From NCBI GenBank assembly GCA_008501585.1, contig QQUN01000035.1, positions 62,001-126,000 of the forward strand: a stretch of 64,000 nt of DNA, written 5' to 3'. How positions within the stretch are numbered: the stretch's first letter is position 1; each line of letters starts with the position of its first letter. The notes under the pieces were generated by a model. It was given only the letters and a program-made list of their open reading frames with translations. It had not been told where the DNA came from and did no database searches. Source of the stretch: Pseudomonadota bacterium. GTDB taxonomy: Bacteria; Pseudomonadota; Gammaproteobacteria; Burkholderiales; Rhodocyclaceae. Shown piece after piece: positions 37,790 through 47,252 of the stretch. Both the position numbers and the translations under genes were made by a program.

Positions 37790-38251
37790 TCACTGAACCG
37801 GCACGTCCTGGCCAGCGGGCTGCTGCTCTTGCTGGCGAGCCTGGTACAGCGCTTCGAAGTTGACCGGGGCGAGCAGCACGGGCTGGAAGCCGGCGCGGGT
37901 CACGGCGTCGGAGATCGCTTCGCGGGCGTAGGGGAAGAGGATGTTGGCGCAGCCGATCATCATGATCGGTTCGATGTCGGACTCGGGCACGTTGCGGATC
38001 TGGAAGATGCCGGCCTGGGCGGCTTCGACCAGGAAGACCGTCTTTTCCTCACCGATCTTGGCGGTCACGGTGACCGTCAGGACCACTTCATACACGCCTT
38101 CGTCGACGCCCTTGCTGTCGGTACGCAGTTGCACGTTGATCTGCGGGGTTTCGCGGTCCAGGAAGATGGTCGGTGCGTTGGGCACTTCGACCGACAGGTC
38201 GCGGATGTAGAGCTTTTCGATGGTGAAGACGGGCTGGGTGTTTTCGGTCAT
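37790..38251 (-). CDS. secB: Protein-export chaperone SecB
   Basis: A 153-residue cytoplasmic chaperone that holds precursors unfolded for SecA. FTIEKLYIRDLSVEVPNAP at the N-terminus and the C-terminal FPYAREAISDAVTRAGFQPV followed by LLAPVNFEALY are the family signatures. The tail is Gln-rich. It sits between grxC and the SH3 gene in a conserved order (rhodanese-grxC-secB-gpsA). Confidence 0.97.
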   Translation of the reverse strand: MTENTQPVFTIEKLYIRDLSVEVPNAPTIFLDRETPQINVQLRTDSKGVDEGVYEVVLTVTVTAKIGEEKTVFLVEAAQAGIFQIRNVPESDIEPIMMIGCANILFPYAREAISDAVTRAGFQPVLLAPVNFEALYQARQQEQQPAGQDVPVQ

Positions 38252-38284
38252 GGTTCTGCCTTGTGTCAGTATTGGGTAAATCGG

Positions 38285-38554
38285 TCAGGCCGCTTCTGCG
38301 TTCAGGAGCGGGTCGAGCTTGCCGGCCTGGTCAAGCGCATAGAGGTCGTCGCATCCGCCCACATGCAGGTCGTCGATGAAGATCTGCGGGACGGTGCGCC
38401 GGCCGGTGAGGGACATCATTTCTTCACGTCGTGCGGTGTCCCGGTCGATCAGAATTTTCTCGATATTCGTGATCCCCTTGCTGGTGAGCAGCGCCTCGGC
38501 GCGCACGCAGTAGGGGCAGTACGGTGTGGCATACATGCGGATGTGCGGCGCCAT
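38285..38554 (-). CDS. grxC: Glutaredoxin 3
   Basis: An 89-residue dithiol glutaredoxin. The active site is CPYC (YATPYCPYCVRAEALL). The glutathione-binding TVPQIFID (cis-Pro) lies near 55 and GGCDDLYALD near 70. It starts at the ATG at 38554, directly beside the rhodanese stop at 38557. It reduces disulfides and glutathione mixed disulfides, and is in the same operon as rhodanese and secB. Confidence 0.95.
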   Translation of the reverse strand: MAPHIRMYATPYCPYCVRAEALLTSKGITNIEKILIDRDTARREEMMSLTGRRTVPQIFIDDLHVGGCDDLYALDQAGKLDPLLNAEAA

Positions 38555-38556
38555 GC

Positions 38557-38973
38557 TCACTTCCTCTTGCGGGTGACCGGTTGGCCGGCCTGCTGCCAGC
38601 CCGCCATGCCGCCCTGGAGATTGAATACCTTCTCGCAACCGAGCTTGTGCAGCGTGGCGATGGCAGCTTTGGAACGGGCGCCGGACGCACAGCACACGAT
38701 AATCGGTTGTTGTTTCAGTTTTTCCAGCTCGGGGCTGCGCTTTTCGAGCGCCGCGAGCGGGATGTGGCGGGCATTGGGGATGTGGCCCTGGATGAACTCA
38801 TTCTGTTCGCGCACGTCGATGATGGTGGCGTCTTCGCGGTTGATCATCAAGGTGGCCTGCACCGGCGACAGGCTGCTGCCGTCGCCACGCTGGCGCAGGG
38901 TCTCGATGAACAGGAACGCGCCGCTGGCCACAGCCAAGGCTGCCCAGTACCAATTTTGCTGCAGAAACTCCAC
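38557..38973 (-). CDS. Membrane-anchored rhodanese-like protein (YibN-like)
   Basis: A 138-residue protein with one N-terminal membrane helix (YWAALAVASGAFLFIETL) and a rhodanese domain. The active loop is CCASGARSKAA near residue 94-104, in which the second cysteine of the pair is the likely sulfur carrier. VREQNEFIQGHIPNARHIPL precedes it, as in the family. The gene order rhodanese-grxC-secB-gpsA equals the E. coli yibN-grxC-secB-gpsA cluster. Here an ArsR-type regulator with a cysteine pair is encoded just upstream, hinting at a sulfane-sulfur role. Confidence 0.9.
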   Translation of the reverse strand: MEFLQQNWYWAALAVASGAFLFIETLRQRGDGSSLSPVQATLMINREDATIIDVREQNEFIQGHIPNARHIPLAALEKRSPELEKLKQQPIIVCCASGARSKAAIATLHKLGCEKVFNLQGGMAGWQQAGQPVTRKRK

Positions 38974-38994
38974 GGAAATTTCCTTCTCTTAATG

Positions 38995-39324
38995 TCAGGG
39001 CTGGGTCGGCGCTTCACCGCAGAAGACTTCGCGCATGAGCACGATCAACTGCAGGGTGCGCTGGTCGCCGACCCGGTAGAACACCCGGTTGGCGTCCTTT
39101 CTGGTGAGCAGGACGCCCTTGTCACGCAGAATGGCCAGGTGCTGGGAGATGTTGCTCTGGGAGGTGCCGACGGCCTCGACGATATCCTGCACGCAGACCT
39201 CACCCTCTCCGATGACACACAGGATCTTGAGCCTGAGTGGATGGGAGATGGCCTTGAGCGCGCGGGCGGCGGTTTCGATCTGCTCGGTCTTGCCAATCAG
39301 ATCAACTATGGGATGACTATTCAC
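38995..39324 (-). CDS. ArsR/SmtB-family regulator, probable thiol/persulfide sensor
   Basis: A 109-residue winged-helix repressor. The helix-turn-helix is TSQSNISQHLAILRDKGVLL near 54-73. The metal-site ELCVCDL motif of ArsR/SmtB is absent. Instead Cys36 (helix 2, KILCVIG) and Cys102 (last helix, EVFCGE) lie 66 residues apart, the same spacing as the dithiol pair of the sulfide-responsive YgaV/BigR/SqrR group. An additional Cys44 is present. It heads an operon starting with a rhodanese, as YgaV does with YgaP. It probably represses its own operon and is relieved by persulfides. That is inference from residues and context. Confidence 0.82.
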   Translation of the reverse strand: MNSHPIVDLIGKTEQIETAARALKAISHPLRLKILCVIGEGEVCVQDIVEAVGTSQSNISQHLAILRDKGVLLTRKDANRVFYRVGDQRTLQLIVLMREVFCGEAPTQP

Positions 39325-39440
39325 GATCTACGATCGATTCGACAAAGATGAATGTAATAAAATACCATTTTTTGCCGTAGCGGCGACTTGGCGCGACGCA
39401 AGAACCCGTCTTTACCACCCTAGCGAGTTGATAGCCCCCC
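39325..39440. promoter_or_regulatory. Divergent promoter region of arsR and gpmA with AT-rich block
   Basis: A 116-base divergent spacer. Bases about 39345-39375 are strikingly AT-rich (GAATGTAATAAAATACC then six T) in GC-rich surroundings. They contain an imperfect inverted repeat around TGTAATAAAATACCA, as expected for an ArsR-family operator. A second candidate is GATCTACGATCGATTC beside the arsR start. No exact promoter hexamers are assigned. Confidence 0.4.
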
Positions 39441-40190
39441 ATGTACAAGATCGTATTGCTTCGCCACGGAGAGTCCACCTGGAACAAGGAAAACCGGTTT
39501 ACCGGCTGGACCGATGTTGATTTGACCGACAAAGGCGTGGAAGAAGCACGCGCCGCAGGCGACCTGCTGCGCGACGAGGGCTATGCCTTCGATGTGGCCT
39601 TTACCTCGGTGCTCAAGCGCGCCAACAAGACGCTGAATATCGTGCTCGAGCACCTGTCGGCCCTGTGGCTGCCGGTGGAGCACTCCTGGCGCCTGAACGA
39701 GCGCCACTACGGTGCGCTGCAAGGCCTGAACAAGGCCGAGACAGCGGCAAAATATGGCGACGACCAGGTGCTGCAGTGGCGCCGCTCCTACGATGTGCCG
39801 CCGCCCGCGCTCGAAGACGGCGACGAGCGCCTGACGCCGAACGACCCGCGCTACGCCAGCCTGCCGGCCGACCGCTTCCCGCACACCGAGTGCCTGAAGG
39901 ACACCGTGGCCCGCGTCGTGCCCTACTGGGAGACGGTGATCGTGCCCCGCGTGCTCGCTGGCGACCGCATCCTGATTGCCGCGCACGGTAACAGCCTGCG
40001 TGCGCTGATCAAGTATCTCGACGGCGTGAGCGACGCCGACATCGTCGGGCTGAACATTCCCACCGCGCAACCGCTGGTGTACGAACTCGACGCAAACCTG
40101 CGACCGATCCGCAGTTACTACCTTGCCGACGAGGACACCATCAAGGCCGCGGCGGCAGCCGTGGCCGGGCAGGGCAAAGCCAAGGCCTGA
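39441..40190 (+). CDS. gpmA: 2,3-bisphosphoglycerate-dependent phosphoglycerate mutase
   Basis: A 249-residue dPGM of glycolysis/gluconeogenesis. The phospho-histidine is in [20 protein letters not shown] at the N-terminus, and the acid/base glutamate in [19 protein letters not shown] near 90. The second histidine lies in [16 protein letters not shown] near 185. Length matches the family. It is divergent from arsR and followed at 4 bases by envC; mutase next to envC is also the E. coli order. Confidence 0.97.
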   Translation: MYKIVLLRHGESTWNKENRFTGWTDVDLTDKGVEEARAAGDLLRDEGYAFDVAFTSVLKRANKTLNIVLEHLSALWLPVEHSWRLNERHYGALQGLNKAETAAKYGDDQVLQWRRSYDVPPPALEDGDERLTPNDPRYASLPADRFPHTECLKDTVARVVPYWETVIVPRVLAGDRILIAAHGNSLRALIKYLDGVSDADIVGLNIPTAQPLVYELDANLRPIRSYYLADEDTIKAAAAAVAGQGKAKA

Positions 40191-40194
40191 TCAC

Positions 40195-41448
40195 GTGACC
40201 CCGCTTGCCGCCCGCAACGGGTGGCTCATGGCCGCGCTGGCGTGGGTGCTGGCGCTCGCCGCATTGGCCGGGCCTGCCATGGCGCAGGAGTCGGCCGGGC
40301 GCATGGCATCGTCGCGCAGCGAGCTCGACGCCGTCAGGGCGCGCCTGCGCGCGGCCGAGTCGGAGGTGGCGGATATGGAATCGTCGCATGCGCAGGCCGC
40401 CAAGGCCCTCAAGCAGGCCGATCTGGCCGTGTCGCGCATCCTGCGTCGGGTGCGCGAGCTGACAACCGAGCGCAAGGCGGCCGAGGCGGCGGTGGCCAAG
40501 GTCGAGACCGCGTTGCGCAAAACGCGTGCGCAGGTCGATTCCGGCCGCGACGCGCTGGCCGACTGGCTGCGTCGCTACTACCAGTTCGGCGGTGAGCCGG
40601 GGGTCGGGTATCTGCTCAGCGCGCGCGAGCCCAATCAGCTGGCGCGCGACGCCTACTATCTGGAGCAGATCGGGCGCGAGAAGCAGGCGATCATCACCCG
40701 GCTGCGCGAGGCCATGGCCTTGCAGACCCGCCAGCAGGCCGAAGCCGAGGCGCATCGCGCCGATGTGGTCCGGCTCGAAGGGGTTCAGCGGCGCGAGATG
40801 GCCGAGCTAAAAAAAGAGCGCGACCGCCGCCAGCAGATCCTTGCTGCGTTGTCGACGGAACTGAAGGCGCAGAAGCAGACGGTGGCCGAGTTGCAGCGCG
40901 ACGAGGCGCGCTTGCGCGCGCTGATGATCGAGCTGGCGAAGCAGAAGGAGAGGGTGCGCCCGCGGCCATCACCCGAACCGTCGGCGTCTCCTCAAGAGCC
41001 GGTGACCGGCGCCTCGCGCCTCAGCGCCGACAGCAGTGCCCGCGGCAAGGCGTTTGCCGCGCTCCGCGGACAGCTCAAGGCGCCGTTGCGTGGTGCGGTG
41101 ATCGGACGTTTTGGCGCCGATCGCGCGGCCGGCGGCACGACCTGGAAGGGCATTTTCATCCGAGCCGACAACGGCGAGGAGGTACATGCCGTGGCCGATG
41201 GGGAGGTCGTCTTCTCGGACTGGTTGCGCGGCTTCGGAAATCTCATCATCATCGACCACGGCCAGGGCTATTTGACGGTGTATGGAAACAATGACGCACT
41301 GTTCAAGTCCAACGGCGAGCAAGTGAGCGCCGGCGAGGTGCTGGCCGCCGCCGGCGACAGCGGAGGAAACCCGGAGCCGGGGCTATACTTCGAAATCCGC
41401 CATCAGGGGCGGCCGGTGGATCCGCTGGACTGGATCCGCCTGAACTGA
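40195..41448 (+). CDS. Murein hydrolase activator EnvC-like, M23 domain
   Basis: About 417 residues: signal peptide (LMAALAWVLALAALAGPAMA), a long coiled coil rich in Arg/Glu/Lys (residues about 40-270), and a C-terminal LytM/M23 domain (GRFGADRAAGGTTWKGIFIR through GLYFEIRHQGRPVDPLDWI). In the M23 domain the His/Asp zinc ligands of active endopeptidases are largely missing (G-R-F-G rather than H-x-G-x-D), so it should activate amidases rather than cut peptidoglycan itself. I use the GTG at 40195; an ATG at 40228 is the alternative. It precedes ctpA, as in many proteobacteria. Confidence 0.88.
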   Translation: MTPLAARNGWLMAALAWVLALAALAGPAMAQESAGRMASSRSELDAVRARLRAAESEVADMESSHAQAAKALKQADLAVSRILRRVRELTTERKAAEAAVAKVETALRKTRAQVDSGRDALADWLRRYYQFGGEPGVGYLLSAREPNQLARDAYYLEQIGREKQAIITRLREAMALQTRQQAEAEAHRADVVRLEGVQRREMAELKKERDRRQQILAALSTELKAQKQTVAELQRDEARLRALMIELAKQKERVRPRPSPEPSASPQEPVTGASRLSADSSARGKAFAALRGQLKAPLRGAVIGRFGADRAAGGTTWKGIFIRADNGEEVHAVADGEVVFSDWLRGFGNLIIIDHGQGYLTVYGNNDALFKSNGEQVSAGEVLAAAGDSGGNPEPGLYFEIRHQGRPVDPLDWIRLN

Positions 41449-41497
41449 ATTTTCAGGGGCAGTGCCCAGTGGCAGTGTCCTATCGTCTGGAGTCGTC

Positions 41498-42889
41498 ATG
41501 CGTAGCAAACTGCAGCAGCTTGGATTGATCTTCACGGGCATGTGCGCCGGTGTCCTGATCAGCCTGAACTTTCCCGCCAATGCCGACAAGGCGGCGCTGG
41601 CACCCCTGCCGATGCAGGAGTTGCGCGCGCTGGCGGACGTGTTCAACGCCATCAAGCAAGGTTATGTCGAGCCGGTCGAGGACAAGGCGCTGCTGACCGA
41701 TGCAATCAGCGGCATGCTGACCGGCCTCGATCCGCATTCGGCCTACTTGGATGCCGATGCCTTCAAGGACCTGCAGGTTGGCACCCAGGGTGAATTCGGC
41801 GGCCTCGGTATCGAGGTCGGCATGGAAGACGGCTTCGTCAAGGTCATTTCGCCGATCGAGGATACCCCCGCCTTCCGCGCGGGCGTGAAGGCTGGCGACC
41901 TGATCGTCAAGCTTGATGACACACCGGTGAAGGGCATGACCCTGGGCGACGCGGTCAAGCAGATGCGTGGCAAACCGAACACCAAGATCGTGCTGACCAT
42001 CGTGCGCAAGGGGGATGACAAGCCGCTGGTGGTGACCATCGTGCGCGAGATCATCAAGGTGCGCAGCGTGAAGTCGAAGCTGGTCGAACCGGGCTACGGC
42101 TATGTGCGCGTGGTGCAGTTCCAGGAGGCGACGGCGTCGTCGCTGGCCGAGCACCTGACCCAGCTCTATGCCAAAGGCCCGCTCGACGGGCTGGTGCTCG
42201 ACCTGCGCAACGATCCGGGCGGTCTGCTGCATGGCGCGGTGGGTGTGGCGGCGGCCTTCCTGCCGGCCGACGTGCTGGTGGTGTCGACCGACGGTCGCAC
42301 GCCGGACGCCAAGCGCAAGTACATGGCCACGCCGGACGACTACCTGCGCGGTACGCGCACCGACTTCCTCAAGGATCTGCCGCCGGCGGTCAAGAAGGTG
42401 CCGATGGTGGTGCTGGTCAACGGGGGCTCGGCATCGGCATCGGAGATCGTCGCCGGGGCGCTGCAGGATCACAAGCGGGCCAAGGTGCTCGGCACCCAGA
42501 CCTTCGGCAAGGGGTCGGTGCAGACCATCCTGCCGCTGACCAACAACACCGCGATCAAGCTCACCACGGCGCGTTACTACACGCCGGGCGGTCGGTCGAT
42601 CCAGGCCAAGGGCATCGAGCCTGATGTCAAGGTGGAAGATCCGCAGGAGAGCGCGTCGCAAATGCGGATTCGCGAGGCCGACTTGCGCGGGCACCTCGAA
42701 AACGACAAGGACCCGGAAGCCGAGCGCAAGGCGCTCGATGTCCGCGAGGCGGCCCGTGCTGCCGGCGAGGACAAGCCGGCCGACGATACGCCGTTCAAGC
42801 GGATCGAGCCGGCCAGCGAGGAAGATTTCCAGTTCCAGCAGGCCTTGAACCTTCTCAAGGGGCGAGAGATCGTCCAGAATGCGAAGTAA
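41498..42889 (+). CDS. C-terminal processing peptidase (S41 family)
   Basis: A 463-residue periplasmic serine protease of the CtpA type. The N-terminal helix is GLIFTGMCAGVLISLNFPAN. A PDZ domain covers about residues 85-170 (GGLGIEVGMEDGFVKVISPI). The protease core has the nucleophile in NGGSASASEIVAGAL near 315 and the lysine in TFGKGSVQTI about 25 residues on. The last 60 residues are charged and low in complexity. The start at 41498 has GGAG upstream. It follows envC, consistent with a role in cell-wall hydrolase turnover. Confidence 0.93.
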   Translation: MRSKLQQLGLIFTGMCAGVLISLNFPANADKAALAPLPMQELRALADVFNAIKQGYVEPVEDKALLTDAISGMLTGLDPHSAYLDADAFKDLQVGTQGEFGGLGIEVGMEDGFVKVISPIEDTPAFRAGVKAGDLIVKLDDTPVKGMTLGDAVKQMRGKPNTKIVLTIVRKGDDKPLVVTIVREIIKVRSVKSKLVEPGYGYVRVVQFQEATASSLAEHLTQLYAKGPLDGLVLDLRNDPGGLLHGAVGVAAAFLPADVLVVSTDGRTPDAKRKYMATPDDYLRGTRTDFLKDLPPAVKKVPMVVLVNGGSASASEIVAGALQDHKRAKVLGTQTFGKGSVQTILPLTNNTAIKLTTARYYTPGGRSIQAKGIEPDVKVEDPQESASQMRIREADLRGHLENDKDPEAERKALDVREAARAAGEDKPADDTPFKRIEPASEEDFQFQQALNLLKGREIVQNAK

Positions 42890-42919
42890 TCGAGAAACCA
42901 TGACGCGAAGGGGGTAATC

Positions 42920-43375
42920 ATGCGCCGGGAAACGGCCTACAAGCTGGCGGGCAGGCGGCATGAATCCCATGCGGGCGCTGGCGCCAGCGGGCTGATCAAG
43001 ACGCGTGAGATCCGCTTCCGGCCGCTGCCCCCCGGCCAGGTCGATCGCGCCTTGGCCGCCTTGCGCCGTCTGCGCGGCCTGAAGGTCGAGCCGGGGCCGC
43101 GCGAGCTGTGCCTTGAAGTCGAGTACTCGGTGCTCGACTTCTCGCTTGAGCTGCTGGAAAACGCCCTGCGCGATGCCGGCTTCCATCTCGACAATTCGCT
43201 CTATGTCAAACTGGTGCGGGCGCTGGTGTATTTCAGCGAAGAGACTCAGCGACACAACATCGCCTCGCCCGAGCGGCTGATCAAGCAGTCCAACGAGGTG
43301 TACATCAAGGTCTACGACCACCACCCGCACGGCGATCATGACGATACGCCGCTCGAACTGCGCGACTACAAGTAA
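42920..43375 (+). CDS. Conserved hypothetical protein
   Basis: A 151-residue soluble protein I do not recognise as a named family. The central part alternates strand and helix in a ferredoxin-like pattern: IRFRPLPPGQVDRALAALRR, then LCLEVEYSVLDFSLELLENA, resembling the beta-alpha-beta layout of metal-binding HMA folds but without CxxC. The tail is His/Asp-rich (YDHHPHGDHDD). Codon use looks normal, and it is tightly placed between ctpA and the MoeB-like gene in the same direction, so it is probably a real gene of this operon. Confidence 0.7.
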   Translation: MRRETAYKLAGRRHESHAGAGASGLIKTREIRFRPLPPGQVDRALAALRRLRGLKVEPGPRELCLEVEYSVLDFSLELLENALRDAGFHLDNSLYVKLVRALVYFSEETQRHNIASPERLIKQSNEVYIKVYDHHPHGDHDDTPLELRDYK

Positions 43376-43394
43376 AACCTGTCGTACCCCAGCC

Positions 43395-44147
43395 ATGAAC
43401 GACGATCAACTGCTGCGCTACAGCCGCCACATCCTGCTGCCCGAAATCGGTGTCGAGGGCCAGCAGGCCTTTGTCGATGCCCGGGTGCTGGTGGTCGGCG
43501 CCGGGGGCCTCGGTTCGCCGGCGGCCATGTATCTGGCCGCCGCGGGCGTGGGGACGCTGGTGCTGGTCGATGACGATGATGTCGACCTGACCAACCTGCA
43601 GCGCCAGATCCTGCACACCGCCGAGTCGGTCGGTCAGCCCAAGGTGCGCTCAGGCCAGGCGACCCTGGCGCGGCTCAACCCCGAGGTGCGGGTCGTGCCG
43701 CTGGCGCAGCGCCTGGCGGGGGAGGCCTTGTCGGCGGAAGTCGCCGCGGCGGATATCGTGCTCGACTGCTCCGACAATTTCGACACCCGGCATGCGATCA
43801 ACCGGGCGTGCCATGCGCATCGCAAGCCGCTGGTCTCCGGCGCGGCGATCCGCTTCGACGGGCAACTCTATGTGTTCGACCTGCGCACCGACGACAGCCC
43901 GTGCTACCACTGCCTCTTCCCCGAGGGGGAAGATGTCGAGCAGGTGCGGTGTGCGGTGATGGGGGTGTTCGCGCCGATTACCGGCATCATCGGCGCCACG
44001 CAGGCCGCCGAGGCCCTGAAGCTGCTTGCCGGTATCGGCACCTCGCTGGCCGGCCGGGTGTTGCTGCTTGACGGCTTGAACATGGAATGGCGCAGCATCG
44101 GGCTGGGCAAGGACCCGGCCTGTGCGGTGTGTGCTCAGAACTGGTGA
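43395..44147 (+). CDS. MoeB/ThiF/HesA family adenylyltransferase
   Basis: A 250-residue E1-like enzyme that adenylates the C-terminal glycine of a ubiquitin-like sulfur carrier (MoaD or ThiS). The nucleotide-binding VLVVGAGGLGSPAAMYLAAA is near 30, and LVDDDDVDLTNLQRQILH near 58 has the conserved Asp/Asn/Arg set. The zinc-binding CxxC pairs are CYHCLF near 172 and CAVC near 244. It opens RYSRHILLPEIGVEGQ. MoeB and ThiF cannot be separated with certainty; no moaD or thiS lies nearby. It ends inside the left arm of the 165-bp inverted-repeat element. Confidence 0.9.
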   Translation: MNDDQLLRYSRHILLPEIGVEGQQAFVDARVLVVGAGGLGSPAAMYLAAAGVGTLVLVDDDDVDLTNLQRQILHTAESVGQPKVRSGQATLARLNPEVRVVPLAQRLAGEALSAEVAAADIVLDCSDNFDTRHAINRACHAHRKPLVSGAAIRFDGQLYVFDLRTDDSPCYHCLFPEGEDVEQVRCAVMGVFAPITGIIGATQAAEALKLLAGIGTSLAGRVLLLDGLNMEWRSIGLGKDPACAVCAQNW

Positions 44148-44297
44148 ATAAATCGACTGCGCGTGCCGATTGCTGCGTTGCTCACTCGCTCACGCCTCGC
44201 CTATCCATTTGATATGTCTCGTCGTTCGCTCGCGTAGTTGCCAAATGCGGCCTTGCACTCGGCCCTGCTCGCTACGATTTCTTCACAAGTTCTCAGC
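44133..44297. repeat. MITE-like 165-bp element with 23-bp imperfect terminal inverted repeats
   Basis: The arms 44133-44155 and 44275-44297 match in 20 of 23 positions when one is inverted. They begin GCTCAGAACTGGTGAA and, on the other strand, GCTGAGAACTTGTGAA. Similarity continues inward in part (GCCGATTGC against GCCGAGTGC). The stop codons of both convergent neighbours, the MoeB-like gene and ribD, lie inside the arms. The interior is rich in GCTCGCTC-type short words and carries no reading frame. It looks like a non-autonomous mobile element or a family of interspersed repeats. It may act as a terminator too, though there is no T-run. Confidence 0.6.
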
Positions 44298-45390
44298 CCG
44301 CAGCCTGAAAGCGCCCAACGAAGCGCATGTCCTTGCCGACCTGGCGGACGTCGTGCCACACCAGCTGGCGTGCCTGCTGCAGATCGGTCAACTCGGCAAG
44401 ATTGAACAGCCCCTGCGCGGCGTCGCCGACCAGCATGGGCGCGCTGTAGAGCAATAGCTCGTCCACGCAGCCTTCGCGCAACAACGATCCGTTGAGCTTG
44501 AAGCCGGCCTCCACATGGAGTTCGTTGATGCCGCGTTGTGCGAGCAGTTCGAGCAGCGCCGGCAGATCGACCTTGCCCTGCGGGTTGGGCAGCGTCACGG
44601 TGTGGGCATTGCGTTCGGCGAGCATGGCGGCCTTGTCGGCATCGGGCCGGGCGGTGACGATCAGTACCGGGTCGCCGTTGAACAGGCGGGCGTCGGGGCT
44701 GACGTCGAAGCGCGCATCGACCAGCACGCGCAGCGGCTGACGTTCGCAGGGGATGTCGCGCACCGTCAGTTGCGGGTCATCGGCCTTGACTGTACCGATG
44801 CCGGTGAGAATGGCGCAGGCACGTGCCCGCCAGCGATGGCCGTCGGCCCGCGCGGCGGGGCCGGTGATCCACTGGCTCACGCCGTTGTTGAGCGCGGTCT
44901 TGCCATCGAGCGTGCTGGCGGCCTTGAGGCGTACCCACGGCCGGTTGCGCGTCATGCGCGAGACGAAACCGAGATTGAGCTCCTGCGCCTGGGCGCCCAG
45001 CAGGCCGAATTCCGTGGTGATGCCGGCATGGTTGAGCCGGGCGATGCCCTGGCCTGCCACCAGCGGGTTGGGGTCGCCCATGGCGATGACCACGCGCGCC
45101 ACCCGGGCGGCGATCAGCGCGTCGGCACAGGGCGGAGTGCGCCCGTGATGGGCGCAGGGCTCGAGGGTGACATAGGCCGTTGCGCCTTCGGCGCGGCTGC
45201 CGGCGGCGCGCAGGGCGTGGACTTCGGCATGGGCTTCGCCGGCGCGGCGGTGCCAGCCTTCGCCGACCACCGTGTCGCCGTGCGCGATCACGCAACCGAC
45301 CCGCGGGTTGGGCGATGTGGTGGTCAACCCGAGTTCGGCCAGTTGCAGCGCACGGGCCATGTGCTGATGGTCGAGCGCGGAGAAGGCCAT
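44293..45390 (-). CDS. ribD: Bifunctional riboflavin biosynthesis deaminase/reductase
   Basis: A 365-residue enzyme catalysing the deamination and side-chain reduction steps of riboflavin synthesis. The N-terminal cytidine-deaminase-like domain has the zinc site in AGEAHAEVHAL and PCAHHGRTPPC near 50-85. The C-terminal dihydrofolate-reductase-like domain starts near 150 (RPWVRLKAASTLDGKTAL) and contains ELHVEAGFKLNGSLL. Length is normal. It is downstream of nrdR on the same strand, as in most bacteria. Its last codons fall in the right arm of the inverted-repeat element. Confidence 0.95.
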   Translation of the reverse strand: MAFSALDHQHMARALQLAELGLTTTSPNPRVGCVIAHGDTVVGEGWHRRAGEAHAEVHALRAAGSRAEGATAYVTLEPCAHHGRTPPCADALIAARVARVVIAMGDPNPLVAGQGIARLNHAGITTEFGLLGAQAQELNLGFVSRMTRNRPWVRLKAASTLDGKTALNNGVSQWITGPAARADGHRWRARACAILTGIGTVKADDPQLTVRDIPCERQPLRVLVDARFDVSPDARLFNGDPVLIVTARPDADKAAMLAERNAHTVTLPNPQGKVDLPALLELLAQRGINELHVEAGFKLNGSLLREGCVDELLLYSAPMLVGDAAQGLFNLAELTDLQQARQLVWHDVRQVGKDMRFVGRFQAAG

Positions 45391-45395
45391 GGGGG

Positions 45396-45872
45396 TCAGT
45401 CAGTCTTGGGCGGGCGGCCGCGGGTGCGCGACACTTCGCGGACGGCTTCGGAGAAGGCGTCGACGTCTTCGAAGTTGCGATACACGGAGGCAAAGCGCAC
45501 GTAGGCGACCTTGTCGAGTTTCTTCAGTTCGCGCATGACCAGTTCGCCGACCTTGGCCGAGGGCAGTTCGCGCTCGCCCATGGCCAGCAGGCGGCCTTCG
45601 ATGCGGGCGGCGGCGGCTTCGATGTCTTCGACCGCGACCGGGCGCTTGCGCAGCGCCAGCGTCATGCTGGCCAGCACCTTGCTGCGGTCGAACTCGGCCC
45701 GGTGCCCATTGCGCTTGACGATGTGCGGCATCTTGAGGTCGATGCGCTCATAGGTGGTGAAGCGCTTGTCGCATTTGACGCAGCGGCGACGACGGCGAAC
45801 GATGTCGCCGTCCTCGTTTTCACGGGTGTCGGTGACCTGGGTCGAAGGGTCGCCGCAGAACGGGCATTTCAT
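45396..45872 (-). CDS. nrdR: Transcriptional repressor NrdR
   Basis: A 158-residue ATP/dATP-sensing repressor of ribonucleotide reductase genes. The N-terminal zinc ribbon is CPFC (3-6) and CVKC (31-34). The ATP-cone follows from about residue 49 ([20 protein letters not shown]). Full family length. It lies between glyA and ribD, six bases from ribD. Confidence 0.97.
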   Translation of the reverse strand: MKCPFCGDPSTQVTDTRENEDGDIVRRRRRCVKCDKRFTTYERIDLKMPHIVKRNGHRAEFDRSKVLASMTLALRKRPVAVEDIEAAAARIEGRLLAMGERELPSAKVGELVMRELKKLDKVAYVRFASVYRNFEDVDAFSEAVREVSRTRGRPPKTD

Positions 45873-45924
45873 GTCGGGGGATGCTCCGCGTCAGCGGGCG
45901 CGTGCTGCGCCCGCTGGTCGGTGC

Positions 45925-47175
<1,251 letters not shown>

Positions 47176-47252
47176 GGTCTTGTGTCTACATGGCAGGGTC
47201 AAAAGCGGATTCTATCACGCAGCTTGGCTGAAATTCCCAGTGATGGGTGCGT

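Noticed and set aside
41480-43396. 638-residue minus-strand frame
   Set aside because: Antisense to ctpA and the next gene; His/Arg/Gln-rich composition without motifs.
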